Shown here: piece by piece, positions 47,170-56,554 of the stretch | Layout of the letters: the number at the start of each line of letters is the position of its first letter | Position numbering within the stretch: the stretch's first letter is position 1 | Virus record (IMG/VR): IMGVR_UViG_3300008116_000020 | Location: 1 to 64,000 of that record | Direction: 5' to 3' (one strand) | Length of the DNA stretch: 64,000 bases | From: a virus | Translations under genes and position numbers: made by a program | Notes under the pieces: model-generated | The model's input: only the letters and a program-made list of their open reading frames with translations | What the model was told of the DNA's origin: nothing | Database searches by the model: none

Positions 47170-48585
47170 ATGAGTTACACACCTACAACCTGGGACTACA
47201 CAGTAAATTCAAAGAATGAAAAGATATATAAAGATCATATTTTAAATATTGTTCAAGAGAATTTATTAACCATTTCAAAGTTTATAGATGATTTTAGAGA
47301 TGACGCTCGTTATGATATAACTATTGTTCAAGATAATGTTAATGCTAAAACAGTTCATGATCCAAGTGTTTCAATTATCGGAATGTTTGTTTCTAAAATT
47401 ATTGAAGGACTTGGAGTTATATTTCCAGCTGGAACAGCGGCTGCTATAATAACAACTATTGCTTGTAAAATTATAAGTGGTATAATATCAACTTTAACCA
47501 CAGATAAATCAACTGATGTTTACAATAAAATCTTAGATGCTTCTAATGATTTAAGAGATGCTTTAGAACAAGTTTGTTTTGGTATTCAATTACAAATCGG
47601 TAGATGGCTTGATGATATGAGATCAAATTGGTTGGTTGAGTTTGAGTGCGATGGTAATAAATACCCTGAATTTAAAGGTAAAGTAAAATTAGCTGATTTT
47701 GCTGACACAGAAGAATACTTCCCTAAACCAGCATCGGCTGATTATATCTTGATGAGAGAAAAGTTAAGTAAAGATTCTAAATATGAATCAGCGTCAATAT
47801 TACTACCAGTTAGATGGAAAATAAGAGCTCATAGAGGATTTCCTGCTGATGGAATATCCAATTTTGTTAAAGGTTGGACAGTTTGTTTCTATAAAGTTAG
47901 AAACAGATCAACTTGGGATAAATGGCATTCAAGTCAAGAATTTCCTAATATCCCTAGTTACTTATCTGGAGATATTGAAGGTCCTTATGAATATACAGAG
48001 AAGGGTGATGATTCTACAAAACAAAGAATTATGGGTTGGGGTCAAGAGTATAAAGATTATCCTTGGTCAGATGGTCAACAATTTAGAGATTCGAGACAAT
48101 GGAATGGAACTCGATGGATGGGTATTTCTGGTAATAATAAGCTAGAGTTGGAAGATAATAAAAACCTTAAAAGTGGAACATCTTTTAAAGATTGTGTAGA
48201 TGATATATTAAATGGGTATTATAGTGGTTGGGAACAAAATACAAAAAATTATCTTCCTAAAACGCCGTCATATTATCTTTGGTATAAAACAAAAAGAAAT
48301 AATGAAAATATTGAAATAATCAATGATAGAAGAATTTGGACTTTAATGGGTAATGATTCTACAATAGATTGGGCTTATGACTCTTATGATATATTTCATT
48401 GGGGAAGAGCTTATAGAGGAATTACTTTTAATCACTATACATTAGTTGATCAAGATAGTAATTACGCACCAAGTGTTTTATGTAAATGGTTATTCATTGA
48501 TAATGGACATGGTAAAATCGTAAACGAACATGGAGTTGCTAATATGGAAGATGTTTATCACAAATGGAATTTAAAATTTGAATAA
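47170..48585 (+). CDS. Putative membrane-active protein
   Basis: 471 aa. Residues about 65-112 hold two long hydrophobic stretches (SIIGMFVSKIIEGLGVIF and AAAIITTIACKIISGIIST) like the hairpin of pore-forming toxins. The rest is aromatic and beta-rich (WTVCFYKVRNRSTWDKW). No family recognised. It faces the patatin lipase gene across a shared terminator. A GATATATAAAAG element precedes the start. Confidence 0.72.
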   Translation: MSYTPTTWDYTVNSKNEKIYKDHILNIVQENLLTISKFIDDFRDDARYDITIVQDNVNAKTVHDPSVSIIGMFVSKIIEGLGVIFPAGTAAAIITTIACKIISGIISTLTTDKSTDVYNKILDASNDLRDALEQVCFGIQLQIGRWLDDMRSNWLVEFECDGNKYPEFKGKVKLADFADTEEYFPKPASADYILMREKLSKDSKYESASILLPVRWKIRAHRGFPADGISNFVKGWTVCFYKVRNRSTWDKWHSSQEFPNIPSYLSGDIEGPYEYTEKGDDSTKQRIMGWGQEYKDYPWSDGQQFRDSRQWNGTRWMGISGNNKLELEDNKNLKSGTSFKDCVDDILNGYYSGWEQNTKNYLPKTPSYYLWYKTKRNNENIEIINDRRIWTLMGNDSTIDWAYDSYDIFHWGRAYRGITFNHYTLVDQDSNYAPSVLCKWLFIDNGHGKIVNEHGVANMEDVYHKWNLKFE

Positions 48586-48587
48586 TA

Positions 48588-48617
48588 AAAAAACCCTCAA
48601 TTAAGAGGGTTTTTTTA
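48588..48617. terminator. Bidirectional terminator
   Basis: AACCCTC-AATTAA-GAGGGTT with A-run and T-run on either side, between two converging genes. Confidence 0.87.
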
Positions 48618-49598
48618 TTTAAAGAAATCTTTTATTTTATCAAGTTGTTTATTTAAAATTTGATCATTAACACAATCAATTATATATCTTAATGTTTCTT
48701 CTCTTGAATCGTCCATTTCACTTCTATCTTGTTCATCTATAATAAATTGAAGTCTAAGAAACTTATCTAGTGGTAATTGTTGGCATTCATAATCAACACA
48801 TTTTGATGATGCTTGTAGCATAACCGTTGAAATAGGAACAGCCCAATTTAAAGCTCCCCACTTTTTAATTGGTCGGTGCCACCATTTTCTTCTATACCCT
48901 AACTTTTCGGAATGGAATCCGGTTCCTAATGAAAGTAATTGAATATCCTCAACAGTTATATCTGGGTTTCCATATTTATATCTAAGTGTATCCGCAACAG
49001 CTGCCATGGCTGGATTGTTAATATAAATACCACCATCAACTAAAATTCTATCAACATCGTTATAGTTATATTCGAATGGTGATAAATATACAGGAGCCGC
49101 ACTTGTTGCTCTACAAACATCTTTTAGTGGTAGATCAAATCCATACTCATTAGTTCTTCTACTTTTAAACATAACAATTTCATTATGTATTATATCATAT
49201 GATGTGACAATTATTGGTTTAAGAACTTCTGATAGTCTTATATCACCAAAGTATTCAGATAATTGATCTTCTAAACCATTCTTTTTATATTTTGGTAAAA
49301 AAATTGATCTTATTCCTCTATATTTCTTTTTTAACCAAGTGTTTTGTTTTGGGAATATTTTATTACCATTGGTGTTGTAAAGATCTATTAGTTTATCAAC
49401 TGTTAATACTGGTTTTCCATTTTTTGCCGCGGTTAATCCACATGCTATTATACCACCAGTTGATGTACCAACTATCAAATCAAATAGTTCATAAATTCTT
49501 TTACCAGTTATATCTTCAATTCTCTTCAGAATAATTAATTCTGCTAATCCTCTCAAGCCTCCACCATCTAAGGATAAAATTTTAAACTTCTTTTTCAT
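48615..49598 (-). CDS. Patatin-like phospholipase
   Basis: 327 aa. Oxyanion loop DGGGLRG (11-17), nucleophile Ser46 in GTSTGG (44-49), and catalytic Asp188 in VDGG. Patatins cleave acyl chains from phospholipids; relatives act as CBASS effectors (CapV) and as secreted toxins. No signal peptide is visible, so it acts from the cytoplasm. In a phage it could aid lysis, remodel membranes or exclude other phages; the choice is open. Confidence 0.92.
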   Translation of the reverse strand: MKKKFKILSLDGGGLRGLAELIILKRIEDITGKRIYELFDLIVGTSTGGIIACGLTAAKNGKPVLTVDKLIDLYNTNGNKIFPKQNTWLKKKYRGIRSIFLPKYKKNGLEDQLSEYFGDIRLSEVLKPIIVTSYDIIHNEIVMFKSRRTNEYGFDLPLKDVCRATSAAPVYLSPFEYNYNDVDRILVDGGIYINNPAMAAVADTLRYKYGNPDITVEDIQLLSLGTGFHSEKLGYRRKWWHRPIKKWGALNWAVPISTVMLQASSKCVDYECQQLPLDKFLRLQFIIDEQDRSEMDDSREETLRYIIDCVNDQILNKQLDKIKDFFK

Positions 49599-49651
49599 AA
49601 AATTATATATAAATAATTTACTTTTTCATATTTATTTTATAGTTTTGTATT

Positions 49652-49966
49652 ATGAGAGATCGTGCTTGGAGAAGATCAACTTATGAGAAAGTCACACTCA
49701 GAAGATTGAGAGAAAATTTGTATAAATCTTGGTGGTATTATAAAGATGCCAATGGGTATTATATACAAAATGCGGTCTTGCCTGATTATATAGGAACTGA
49801 GTATCATCGTAGTAAGAGATATATCGGTAACTATGGTAAAGATAAATATTCTCCAAATAAAAGTAATAGAAGAAAAAGTTTTCCAAGACCTGGAGATACA
49901 CCAAATACAAGAGAATGGAATAAGAGATATCTATTAAAAATATTAAAAGAAAATGGAATTAAGTGA
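49652..49966 (+). CDS. Small basic protein
   Basis: 104 aa, strongly basic and Tyr-rich (RAWRRSTYEKVTLRRLREN). Possibly DNA- or RNA-binding by composition. Overlaps the next gene by 14 nt. Confidence 0.7.
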   Translation: MRDRAWRRSTYEKVTLRRLRENLYKSWWYYKDANGYYIQNAVLPDYIGTEYHRSKRYIGNYGKDKYSPNKSNRRKSFPRPGDTPNTREWNKRYLLKILKENGIK

Positions 49967-50501
49967 TTTAATACCAAGAAAACCAGGATATTCTATAAGT
50001 GGAGATATTCTACATTTTAAGAAATTGATCAATATACCTATTTGTTATATTGATACTTATGATGTTGCTTATGTTTTCTTAGATATGAGAATAAAGAAAG
50101 AAGTAATTAGATTTGTTCAACATTTAATGAAAATTGGAATTGAATTTTATTTTGCTTATCCAGATAGTGCTAATCCATCGGGTGTTTTAAACTATAAGGA
50201 GAAAGTAATCTATCACTATTTAATTATCTATTTAGGTATCTTTGAACACGAAAGTAATGATAGAAGTTTATATCTTGGTTTAGAAAGAGTAGGTCTTGAT
50301 TATTTTAAAAACTTAGTTAATTGGTGTTTAAAAGAAGATTGTTTACCAGTTTTGAAAAAGATTTACGATGAATTAAAACCAAAAGTTGAAGCTAATTTTT
50401 ACGATTGGTATTCAAAAGATAAAAGATATAATTATACTGATGAAGTTAGAGAAGATTATAAAACACTTTGGAGAGAAATACAACTTAATATGATATTATA
50501 A
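49953..50501 (+). CDS. Hypothetical protein
   Basis: 182 aa, helical and aromatic, not recognised. Followed by a terminator. Confidence 0.74.
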   Translation: MELSDLIPRKPGYSISGDILHFKKLINIPICYIDTYDVAYVFLDMRIKKEVIRFVQHLMKIGIEFYFAYPDSANPSGVLNYKEKVIYHYLIIYLGIFEHESNDRSLYLGLERVGLDYFKNLVNWCLKEDCLPVLKKIYDELKPKVEANFYDWYSKDKRYNYTDEVREDYKTLWREIQLNMIL

Positions 50502-50529
50502 AAAAACCCACCAAATTTGGTGGGTTTTT
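50501..50529 (+). terminator. Intrinsic terminator
   Basis: ACCCACCAAA/TTTGGTGGGT hairpin with flanking A- and T-runs; can serve both strands. Confidence 0.87.
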
Positions 50530-50547
50530 ATTTTGTTATTTTTCTAA

Positions 50548-51030
50548 TTAAGAAATTTTAACAGTTCTGTAATTAGTATTAGAAACACTTTTAGGGATCA
50601 TAATTGTTAAGATACCATTATCATACTTAGCTCTTGTTTCAGATGTTTCTGCGTTATTAGGAATATTAAATTCTCTTGTAAAAGAAGAATAGTTATATTC
50701 TCTGTATGAATAATTTGTAGGTCTTTCTGATTTATTTTCAGTAGCTTTAACAGTTAAAGTTTGATACATACTGTTGTTTGAGTAAGCAACCTCAAAAGAT
50801 TCTTTTGTGTAACCAGGTGCTGCGATTTCAAATACGTAACTATCAGAAGTTTCATAAGTGTTAACACTTGGTGTAGTTGGTGTGTAGTTTACCCAGTTAG
50901 TAACTGTGTTTAATGCTGGGTTGTTTGTGAATGGTGCTACATTCCACAATGAAAATGGAGTTTCAAGTAGAATAGAATTAGTGTTGTTAGTGTTTTCCCA
51001 GTTGAATGGGAAGTTGTTAGGTTTGTTCAT
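50548..51030 (-). CDS. Small heat shock protein (Hsp20/alpha-crystallin)
   Basis: 160 aa. N-terminal arm rich in Asn and Pro, then an alpha-crystallin domain: SVNTYETSDSYVFEIAAPG, LTVKATE, YREYNYSSFTREFNIP and the family end AKYDNGILTIMIPK. Holds unfolding proteins in solution. T4-type cyanophages also carry hsp20, perhaps for virion assembly. Confidence 0.93.
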   Translation of the reverse strand: MNKPNNFPFNWENTNNTNSILLETPFSLWNVAPFTNNPALNTVTNWVNYTPTTPSVNTYETSDSYVFEIAAPGYTKESFEVAYSNNSMYQTLTVKATENKSERPTNYSYREYNYSSFTREFNIPNNAETSETRAKYDNGILTIMIPKSVSNTNYRTVKIS

Positions 51031-51140
51031 TTATTAGATTTATTTTTTATTTTATATTATTGATAATTAAAATAGTTTAAAAACTATAAAACATAATAAC
51101 ATATTTATACTATATACATTATAAAAAATAATAACATGGA

Positions 51141-52112
51141 ATGTTAGTAGATTTAATTATTGATGGTAACTATATTTTAAGTCGTTTAGTTTTTACTTTA
51201 CACAAAAATAATTTACTTTATGGTGCTTTACACCAATCATTAGAAAACACAATAAGAAATTACAGAAAATGGTTTCCTTTTGCGAACGTTTATTTAGTTT
51301 CTGACTCTAAAGAAAAATCTTGGAGAAAACAAATTATAAGTGAATATAAAGCCACTAGAAAAAAAGATTCAGATATAGATTGGAATTTTGTTTATCAAAC
51401 ATATGGAGAATTTAAAGAAGAGATTAAATCAATCTCTAAAATTTTAGAAGCACCTCACGTAGAAGGTGATGACTGGATTTCTTTTTTAGTTGAAAAGGCA
51501 AACTCAGAAGGTCGTTCAACTGTGATTGTATCAAATGACTATGATATTAAACAGATAGTTAATTTTGGTGTTGATCCTTTATACATTAATATTATGACTA
51601 ATGAAATGTATAATAAAGAAAAACTTTTCTTACCTAAAAACTATCAAATATTTTTAAACAAGTTATCTAAATTACCAAATGATGATATTTTTGATCTAAA
51701 TGATAATAGTGAGTTTATTGGACTTTTGAATAGATTTCTTAATAAATATGAGATTAATGAAATTAACTCAACAGAATCATTAATTATTAAGATTATATCA
51801 GGTGATACATCTGATAATATTGAATCTGTTTGGTCACAAGTTAAAAATGGTAAGAAAAGAGGAATTGGTGCGAAAGGCGCGAAAACTATTTATGATCAGT
51901 ATATATCAGAGTTTGGTGAAGTAAATTTAAAAGATCCAGATTTATATGAGAATATAGCGGACTTAATTTGTGAGAAAAAGAAATTAAGTAAAACTAAAAT
52001 TGAAGATATAGTTGATAATATTAAAAGTAATATGAAACTAATTGATCTTAGAATAAATAACTTACCAACAGATATTGTTGATAAAATGTATAATGTTTAT
52101 GATAAAATTTGA
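51141..52112 (+). CDS. rnh: RNase H / 5'-3' flap exonuclease (T4 rnh-like)
   Basis: 323 aa, near the length of T4 RNase H (305). FEN-type metal ligands: DGNYILSR (D8), YLVSDSKEKSWR, HVEGDDWISFL and IVSNDYDIKQ, then ISGDTSDNI and a helix-hairpin-helix KRGIGAKGAKTIYDQ. Removes RNA primers on the lagging strand. It begins a plus-strand group leading to nusG. Confidence 0.92.
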   Translation: MLVDLIIDGNYILSRLVFTLHKNNLLYGALHQSLENTIRNYRKWFPFANVYLVSDSKEKSWRKQIISEYKATRKKDSDIDWNFVYQTYGEFKEEIKSISKILEAPHVEGDDWISFLVEKANSEGRSTVIVSNDYDIKQIVNFGVDPLYINIMTNEMYNKEKLFLPKNYQIFLNKLSKLPNDDIFDLNDNSEFIGLLNRFLNKYEINEINSTESLIIKIISGDTSDNIESVWSQVKNGKKRGIGAKGAKTIYDQYISEFGEVNLKDPDLYENIADLICEKKKLSKTKIEDIVDNIKSNMKLIDLRINNLPTDIVDKMYNVYDKI

Positions 52113-52596
52113 TTTTGATAAAGCTATTTCAAAATGGTCTCCTGTAATAGAGAATACCATAATGAAACACAAATATACTTATTGTAGAGATTTAATTGAA
52201 TCAATAAGTATATTTTGTGAATGGTTTTCTCGGAATGAAGATCAAAAAATTAATCAATATAATCAATATGCCAGTACTTGTACTACATTAGGTCAGATAC
52301 CTAATGGTACACCGGGTAGTGGTGATTATGAAAATCCATTACCAGGTAAGCTTAAAGATATTTATGAAAAATTAAAATCAATTGATCTTAGAGTTGAAAT
52401 AGTTGGTGAGTATTTGAATATGGCAACTGGACAAGTTGAATATAAATTAGCTGATGGTAGGTATATACCAAAAGATTTTAAAAACTTTAAACCATCAGAG
52501 GATATTTATTTACAAGTTTTCGATCATGATTTCCTAACTTTTTGGAAACCGGATATTATAAGAGATTGGAAACTTAATAATATTTTAAATGGCTGA
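52099..52596 (+). CDS. Hypothetical protein with RD-KL-IL tail
   Basis: 165 aa from the ATG at 52099, which overlaps the end of the RNase H gene by 14 nt. Central Gly/Pro linker (PNGTPGSGDYENPLPG) and a beta-rich end. C-terminus IIRDWKLNNILNG. Function unknown. Confidence 0.76.
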   Translation: MIKFDFDKAISKWSPVIENTIMKHKYTYCRDLIESISIFCEWFSRNEDQKINQYNQYASTCTTLGQIPNGTPGSGDYENPLPGKLKDIYEKLKSIDLRVEIVGEYLNMATGQVEYKLADGRYIPKDFKNFKPSEDIYLQVFDHDFLTFWKPDIIRDWKLNNILNG

Positions 52597-52990
52597 GATA
52601 ACTGATATTGCTAGAGCAATTTTTCAAAAAAGAAGTGAATGGTCAAATATAACGGATGAAGATAAAATCAAGTGGTTTTTTATATTCAATCGATATTTTT
52701 CTAAAATTTACCCTGATAAAGCACAACTTTTAAATCTAAAGAATATAGACAAAGTAATGGCTATGGATATTTGGTATCATTTTATGAAAACTGAGCCTTA
52801 TCCAGATAATTTTTGGAGTAAGACACCCAAAGTTGAAAAAGATATTCCAGATAAAGATTGGAAGATGCTTAAAAAACATCTTAAAGTAAAAGAAGAAGAT
52901 TTAGATTACTTAATCAATAAATTTCCAGATTTTATAAAAGAAGAGTTAAGTTATTTAAAGAAATTAGAAAAAGAATTTAAAAACAAATAA
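52589..52990 (+). CDS. Hypothetical protein between RNase H and NusG
   Basis: 133 aa, helical. WFFIFNRYFSKIYPDKAQLL and MAMDIWYHFMKTEPYPDNFW look like conserved motifs of a DNA-replication accessory protein, but I cannot name it. Position between rnh and nusG supports a replication or transcription role. Confidence 0.74.
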   Translation: MAEITDIARAIFQKRSEWSNITDEDKIKWFFIFNRYFSKIYPDKAQLLNLKNIDKVMAMDIWYHFMKTEPYPDNFWSKTPKVEKDIPDKDWKMLKKHLKVKEEDLDYLINKFPDFIKEELSYLKKLEKEFKNK

Positions 52991-52995
52991 TAGTT

Positions 52996-53553
52996 ATGGT
53001 TACAATAGAGAAAAAAACTAAAACAAATTGGTACGTAGTTAGAACAGCTACAAATAAAGAAAAATCAGTTGCTGAGAAAATTCAAAAGCAATCTGAGACA
53101 GGTGATCTTATGAATAAGGTTAGTCAAGTTATTGTTCCAACCGAAACATCATTTTATCTTAAAAATGGTAAAAAGGTTAAACGTGAGAAGGTTAAATTCC
53201 CAGGTTATATCTTTGTTCAAACAAACGCAATTGGTGAGTTAAAATACTTCTTAAAAGGTACAAATGGTGCTGGTGGGTTCTTAACCAACAGAGCGGGTGA
53301 TGTAGTTCCTCTTTCAAATGCTGAAGTTAGTAGAATGATTGGTGAGTATGAAGAATCTAAAATTGAGAAACCAGAAGAAATGAGTAAATATTTACCAGGA
53401 GAAGAAGTTACTATTTTAGATGGTCCTTTTTCTAACTTTAATGGTAAAGTTGAGTCAGTTAAAGGTGATAAAGTTAAGGTTGAAGTTTCTATCTTTGGAA
53501 GAGTTAATCTAATTGAATTGGGTACACTTCAAATTGATAAAAAGAGAGATTAA
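52996..53553 (+). CDS. NusG-like transcription elongation factor
   Basis: 185 aa. NGN domain (NWYVVRTATNKEKSVAEKI, KFPGYIFVQT, GAGGFLTN) and C-terminal KOW domain (PGEEVTILDGPFSNFNGKVE, FGRVNLIELG). NusG binds the RNA polymerase clamp and the KOW contacts partners. A phage copy may shift host polymerase to phage late genes or antitermination, by analogy. Confidence 0.94.
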   Translation: MVTIEKKTKTNWYVVRTATNKEKSVAEKIQKQSETGDLMNKVSQVIVPTETSFYLKNGKKVKREKVKFPGYIFVQTNAIGELKYFLKGTNGAGGFLTNRAGDVVPLSNAEVSRMIGEYEESKIEKPEEMSKYLPGEEVTILDGPFSNFNGKVESVKGDKVKVEVSIFGRVNLIELGTLQIDKKRD

Positions 53554-53894
53554 TTATAAAGAAATTTTTCATATTTTTCTTCATCTTTTAAATTAATTTC
53601 CATTACAGTTTCTTTTAATGGTGTTGTGAAAGTTACTATAACATAAGTTAGGTAATCTGTTTCAACACCATTTAATAATTCATCTAATAAAATATCTCTT
53701 TCGGAATCTTTATCTAATCTTTCACCAGTATCAATCCTTAAATTAATTTTCCAAGGTAATCTTTTATTAACATAACTAATAACAGATGTTTTGTAAACAT
53801 TTGGCTGTCTCATTTGTCTTTTAAATAAGAATAAAGAAAATATTACTATTCTAGTTATGTATTGGTGATAAACTTGATTAACATCTAATTTCAT
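53550..53894 (-). CDS. Hypothetical protein
   Basis: 114 aa, beta-rich with a basic start (FSLFLFKRQMRQPNVYK). Unassigned. Convergent 4-nt overlap with nusG. Confidence 0.7.
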   Translation of the reverse strand: MKLDVNQVYHQYITRIVIFSLFLFKRQMRQPNVYKTSVISYVNKRLPWKINLRIDTGERLDKDSERDILLDELLNGVETDYLTYVIVTFTTPLKETVMEINLKDEEKYEKFLYN

Positions 53895-54078
53895 AGCTTA
53901 TTTATTAAACTATTTACCTTCTGTTTTATCAATTTTGATCAATTTGAAAAGTCTTGGATAGTAAATATTTTGTTTTTAGTTTCATAATCAATAGTTTATA
54001 TATTATCTAATAATAATAATTATTTCGGGAAGCTTTGATTTTACTAAAAAAATGGTTATTATTGTAAAAATTTTTTTT
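53895..54078. other. Spacer with a possible gene remnant
   Basis: AT-rich. On the minus strand near 53915-53970 an unstarted frame encodes YYPRLFKLIKIDKTEGK and stops, which could be the end of a lost small gene. No other supported feature. Confidence 0.3.
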
Positions 54079-54612
54079 ATGGCAAGAAGTTCGGAAAAAT
54101 GGGAACACCAATTTATAATAGCAAAGACCCTATTAGAGTCAATGGAGCCTTATAAGGATAATGATGATTTGATTAGATCTTTTTGTGTTGGGTTGAGAAA
54201 TCCAATTGTTTTTGATAATCAAGTTACTGAAGCTTATCACTTTCTACCTTATAAATTAGAAGAATATGAAAATGTTAAAGGTCCTCTTACAGAAGATCAT
54301 TTAATCGGTATTAGTAATATAGTTCTTTATATCTTTAAAAATGAAATCTATAAAAGATGGAATACAGTTGAAGATTTTAAAAGAACTTTAAAAGCATTCC
54401 AAGTTTTACTTACAGTACCAAAGGCATTAAACGATAAAGGTTCTTATAAACATGGTTGGCAATTTAATGTTGATAATATTAACGAATGTATAAGTTGGGA
54501 TGTTAAACTTAAAAATGAGAATATTAACTACCTAATTGATGAATCTGGTAATCAAGTCTCTGTTGATGATGTTTGGAATGAATGGTATCAACAATACTCT
54601 GACTTTTTGTAA
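54079..54612 (+). CDS. Hypothetical protein
   Basis: 177 aa from ATG 54079 (MARSSEKWEHQF). An earlier in-frame ATG at 54052 would add a hydrophobic leader and is less likely. Helical; SFCVGLRNPIVFDNQ and WQFNVDNINECISWDV. Not recognised. Confidence 0.72.
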   Translation: MARSSEKWEHQFIIAKTLLESMEPYKDNDDLIRSFCVGLRNPIVFDNQVTEAYHFLPYKLEEYENVKGPLTEDHLIGISNIVLYIFKNEIYKRWNTVEDFKRTLKAFQVLLTVPKALNDKGSYKHGWQFNVDNINECISWDVKLKNENINYLIDESGNQVSVDDVWNEWYQQYSDFL

Positions 54613-54642
54613 ACAAAACTAGTTTTTAGTTATAAAATAGAC

Positions 54643-54855
54643 ATGTATAAAGAAATAGATGTTGATTTCATAGAATTCTATGTTAAGAAAAAATATAATC
54701 AAAATTTAGACAAATATTTTGAAGTTTCTAGACCCGCTCTATCCGTTTGGAGAAAAAATGGAATTCCACAAATTCGCGTAGATGAATTTATGAGAAGAGA
54801 AAAATCTTTTGATATTATTGAATTATTTTCAAGAATTTATAAAAGGGAGAGTTAA
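54643..54855 (+). CDS. Small HTH DNA-binding protein (Cro-like)
   Basis: 70 aa. FEVSRPALSVWRKNGIPQIRVDEF gives a helix-turn-helix typical of small Cro/CI-like regulators that choose operators by one recognition helix. Probably a transcription regulator of nearby genes. Confidence 0.68.
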   Translation: MYKEIDVDFIEFYVKKKYNQNLDKYFEVSRPALSVWRKNGIPQIRVDEFMRREKSFDIIELFSRIYKRES

Positions 54856-54889
54856 CAATTTTATATATAATTATAAAATTGTTAATCTT

Positions 54890-55669
54890 ATGAAAGTATG
54901 TAGTAAATGTGGATTAGAAAAAGATTTTAGTGAGTATCATAAATTTAAACATTCAAAAGATGGTTTAAAGTCACAATGTAAAGTTTGTATTCTTTTAAAA
55001 GAGAAAGAAAGAAGATCAACAGATGAATATAAATTAAATCAAAAAGAATATAATCAATCAATTCCAAAAGAAATTAAAAAATCAAATAGAAGAAAACACT
55101 ATTTAAAAAACATAGAAAAAATATCCGAACAAAATAAAAAATATAGAGAAGATAACAAGGAATATTTTATTGAATATAATAAAAAATATAGAGAGGATAA
55201 CAAAGAAAAAATATCTGATAAAAGTAAAAAATATAGAGAGAATAACAAAGAATCTATTAAAGTATGGAGGGAAAATAATCCTGATAAAATTAAAGGATAT
55301 AGAGAAAAATATTCAAAATCGGAATCTTGTAAAGAGCACCGAAAAAATTGGTATAGATCTATAAAAAAAAGAAGTCCACATGTTCTGGCTTGGCGTACAA
55401 TATTAAATAATACATTAAAAAGATTTGGTAAACAAAAAGAAGATGAAACTATTAAACTTCTTGGATATTCTGCTATACAATTAAAGGAATATATCGAAAG
55501 TTTATTTACAGAAGGTATGAGTTGGGACAATTATGGTGAGTGGCATATAGATCATATAAAACCAGTTTCATCATATGACTCAGATACACCAGTTGATGTT
55601 GTAAATTCTCTTGAAAATTTACAACCCTTATGGGCTTTTGATAATCTAAGTAAAGGAAATAAAATATAA
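54890..55669 (+). CDS. HNH homing endonuclease
   Basis: 259 aa from ATG 54890. Zinc finger CSKCGLEKDFSEYHKFKHSK with CKVC, a middle with repeats of KKYREDNKE, then LLGYSAIQLKEYIESLF and HNH core HIDHIKPVSSYD, SLENLQPLWAFDNLSKGN. Longer frame back to 54809 runs through the preceding gene. Inserted directly before the adenine methylase gene; paralogue of 14751 and 33521. Confidence 0.88.
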   Translation: MKVCSKCGLEKDFSEYHKFKHSKDGLKSQCKVCILLKEKERRSTDEYKLNQKEYNQSIPKEIKKSNRRKHYLKNIEKISEQNKKYREDNKEYFIEYNKKYREDNKEKISDKSKKYRENNKESIKVWRENNPDKIKGYREKYSKSESCKEHRKNWYRSIKKRSPHVLAWRTILNNTLKRFGKQKEDETIKLLGYSAIQLKEYIESLFTEGMSWDNYGEWHIDHIKPVSSYDSDTPVDVVNSLENLQPLWAFDNLSKGNKI

Positions 55670-55687
55670 AAAATAATTCAAATAAAA

Positions 55688-56554
55688 ATGATTTCATACA
55701 TGGGAGCCAAAGGCGGCGCAATGGGTAAGTGGATTGAAGAATTTATACCAAAAGATATAAAAATATTTTCAGAACCATTTAGTGGTATGTTTAACGTATA
55801 TTTAACAATGGATTTAGATAAATATACAAACTTAGAAAAAGTAATTTATAATGATTTTAATGTATTAAATGCCAATATATTTGCATGTGCTAGAAATTAT
55901 AAAAAATTTTATTCATATTTAGAAAAACAAGAATGTCAACAAAAAAGAATTGATAACTCTCCAACAGATTCAAAATTTAAGGAATGGTTTAATCAGTATC
56001 AAAAAGAGATATTTACTAATCAACCAAAATTAGATATGGATAATCCAGATTATGAGAGTGCTGTTAAATACTCGTATGTATTATCCCAAGTTTTTTCGGG
56101 TTCTAAACCAGAAACTAGTTCATTTATAGATTTAAAAGGTAAGTATAATTGTAAGTTTGAATCATTCAGAAAAAAAATGAATGGTACTAACCACGGAAAA
56201 AGTATATTAAAACATCTTGATGGTATTACAAATGTTGAAAGTATGGACTTTGAAGATTTGATGTTAAAATATGATAGTCCAGAAACTTATTTTTATTTAG
56301 ATCCTCCGTATTATAACTGTGAAACATATTATAGCAATCATGAATTTGGGTTGCAAACACATAAGAGGTTAGCTGATTGTATTAAAAAGTTAAAGGCTAA
56401 ATGGTCTCTATCTTATTACTACTTCCCAGAATTAGAAGAGTGGTTTCCAAAAGATAAGTACCGCTGGGAAGAAAAAGAATTTAATAAAATATCAGGTGCT
56501 AAAAAAGGTCAAGAAACCAAAAAGGGTACTGAACTTTTAATTATGAATTACTAA
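55688..56554 (+). CDS. DNA N6-adenine methyltransferase (Dam/D12 class)
   Basis: 288 aa. SAM-binding YMGAKGGAMGKW and EPFSGMFNVYL at the N-terminus, and the catalytic DPPYY (about 205) with ETYFYLDPP. Class alpha D12-type order. Methylates adenine in a short site, which could protect phage DNA from restriction. Site not predictable. Next gene is coupled by one-base overlap. Confidence 0.88.
   Translation: MISYMGAKGGAMGKWIEEFIPKDIKIFSEPFSGMFNVYLTMDLDKYTNLEKVIYNDFNVLNANIFACARNYKKFYSYLEKQECQQKRIDNSPTDSKFKEWFNQYQKEIFTNQPKLDMDNPDYESAVKYSYVLSQVFSGSKPETSSFIDLKGKYNCKFESFRKKMNGTNHGKSILKHLDGITNVESMDFEDLMLKYDSPETYFYLDPPYYNCETYYSNHEFGLQTHKRLADCIKKLKAKWSLSYYYFPELEEWFPKDKYRWEEKEFNKISGAKKGQETKKGTELLIMNY

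Noticed and set aside
48615-49598. CBASS defence locus around the patatin
   Set aside because: No CD-NTase cyclase or accessory Cap gene is near. The nucleotidyltransferase at 37850 is 10 kb away and of the AbiEii/MNT type.
55099-55530. Minus-strand frame rich in Leu/Ser/Tyr opposite the HNH gene
   Set aside because: Shadow of the Lys/Tyr/Asn repeat region of the real gene.
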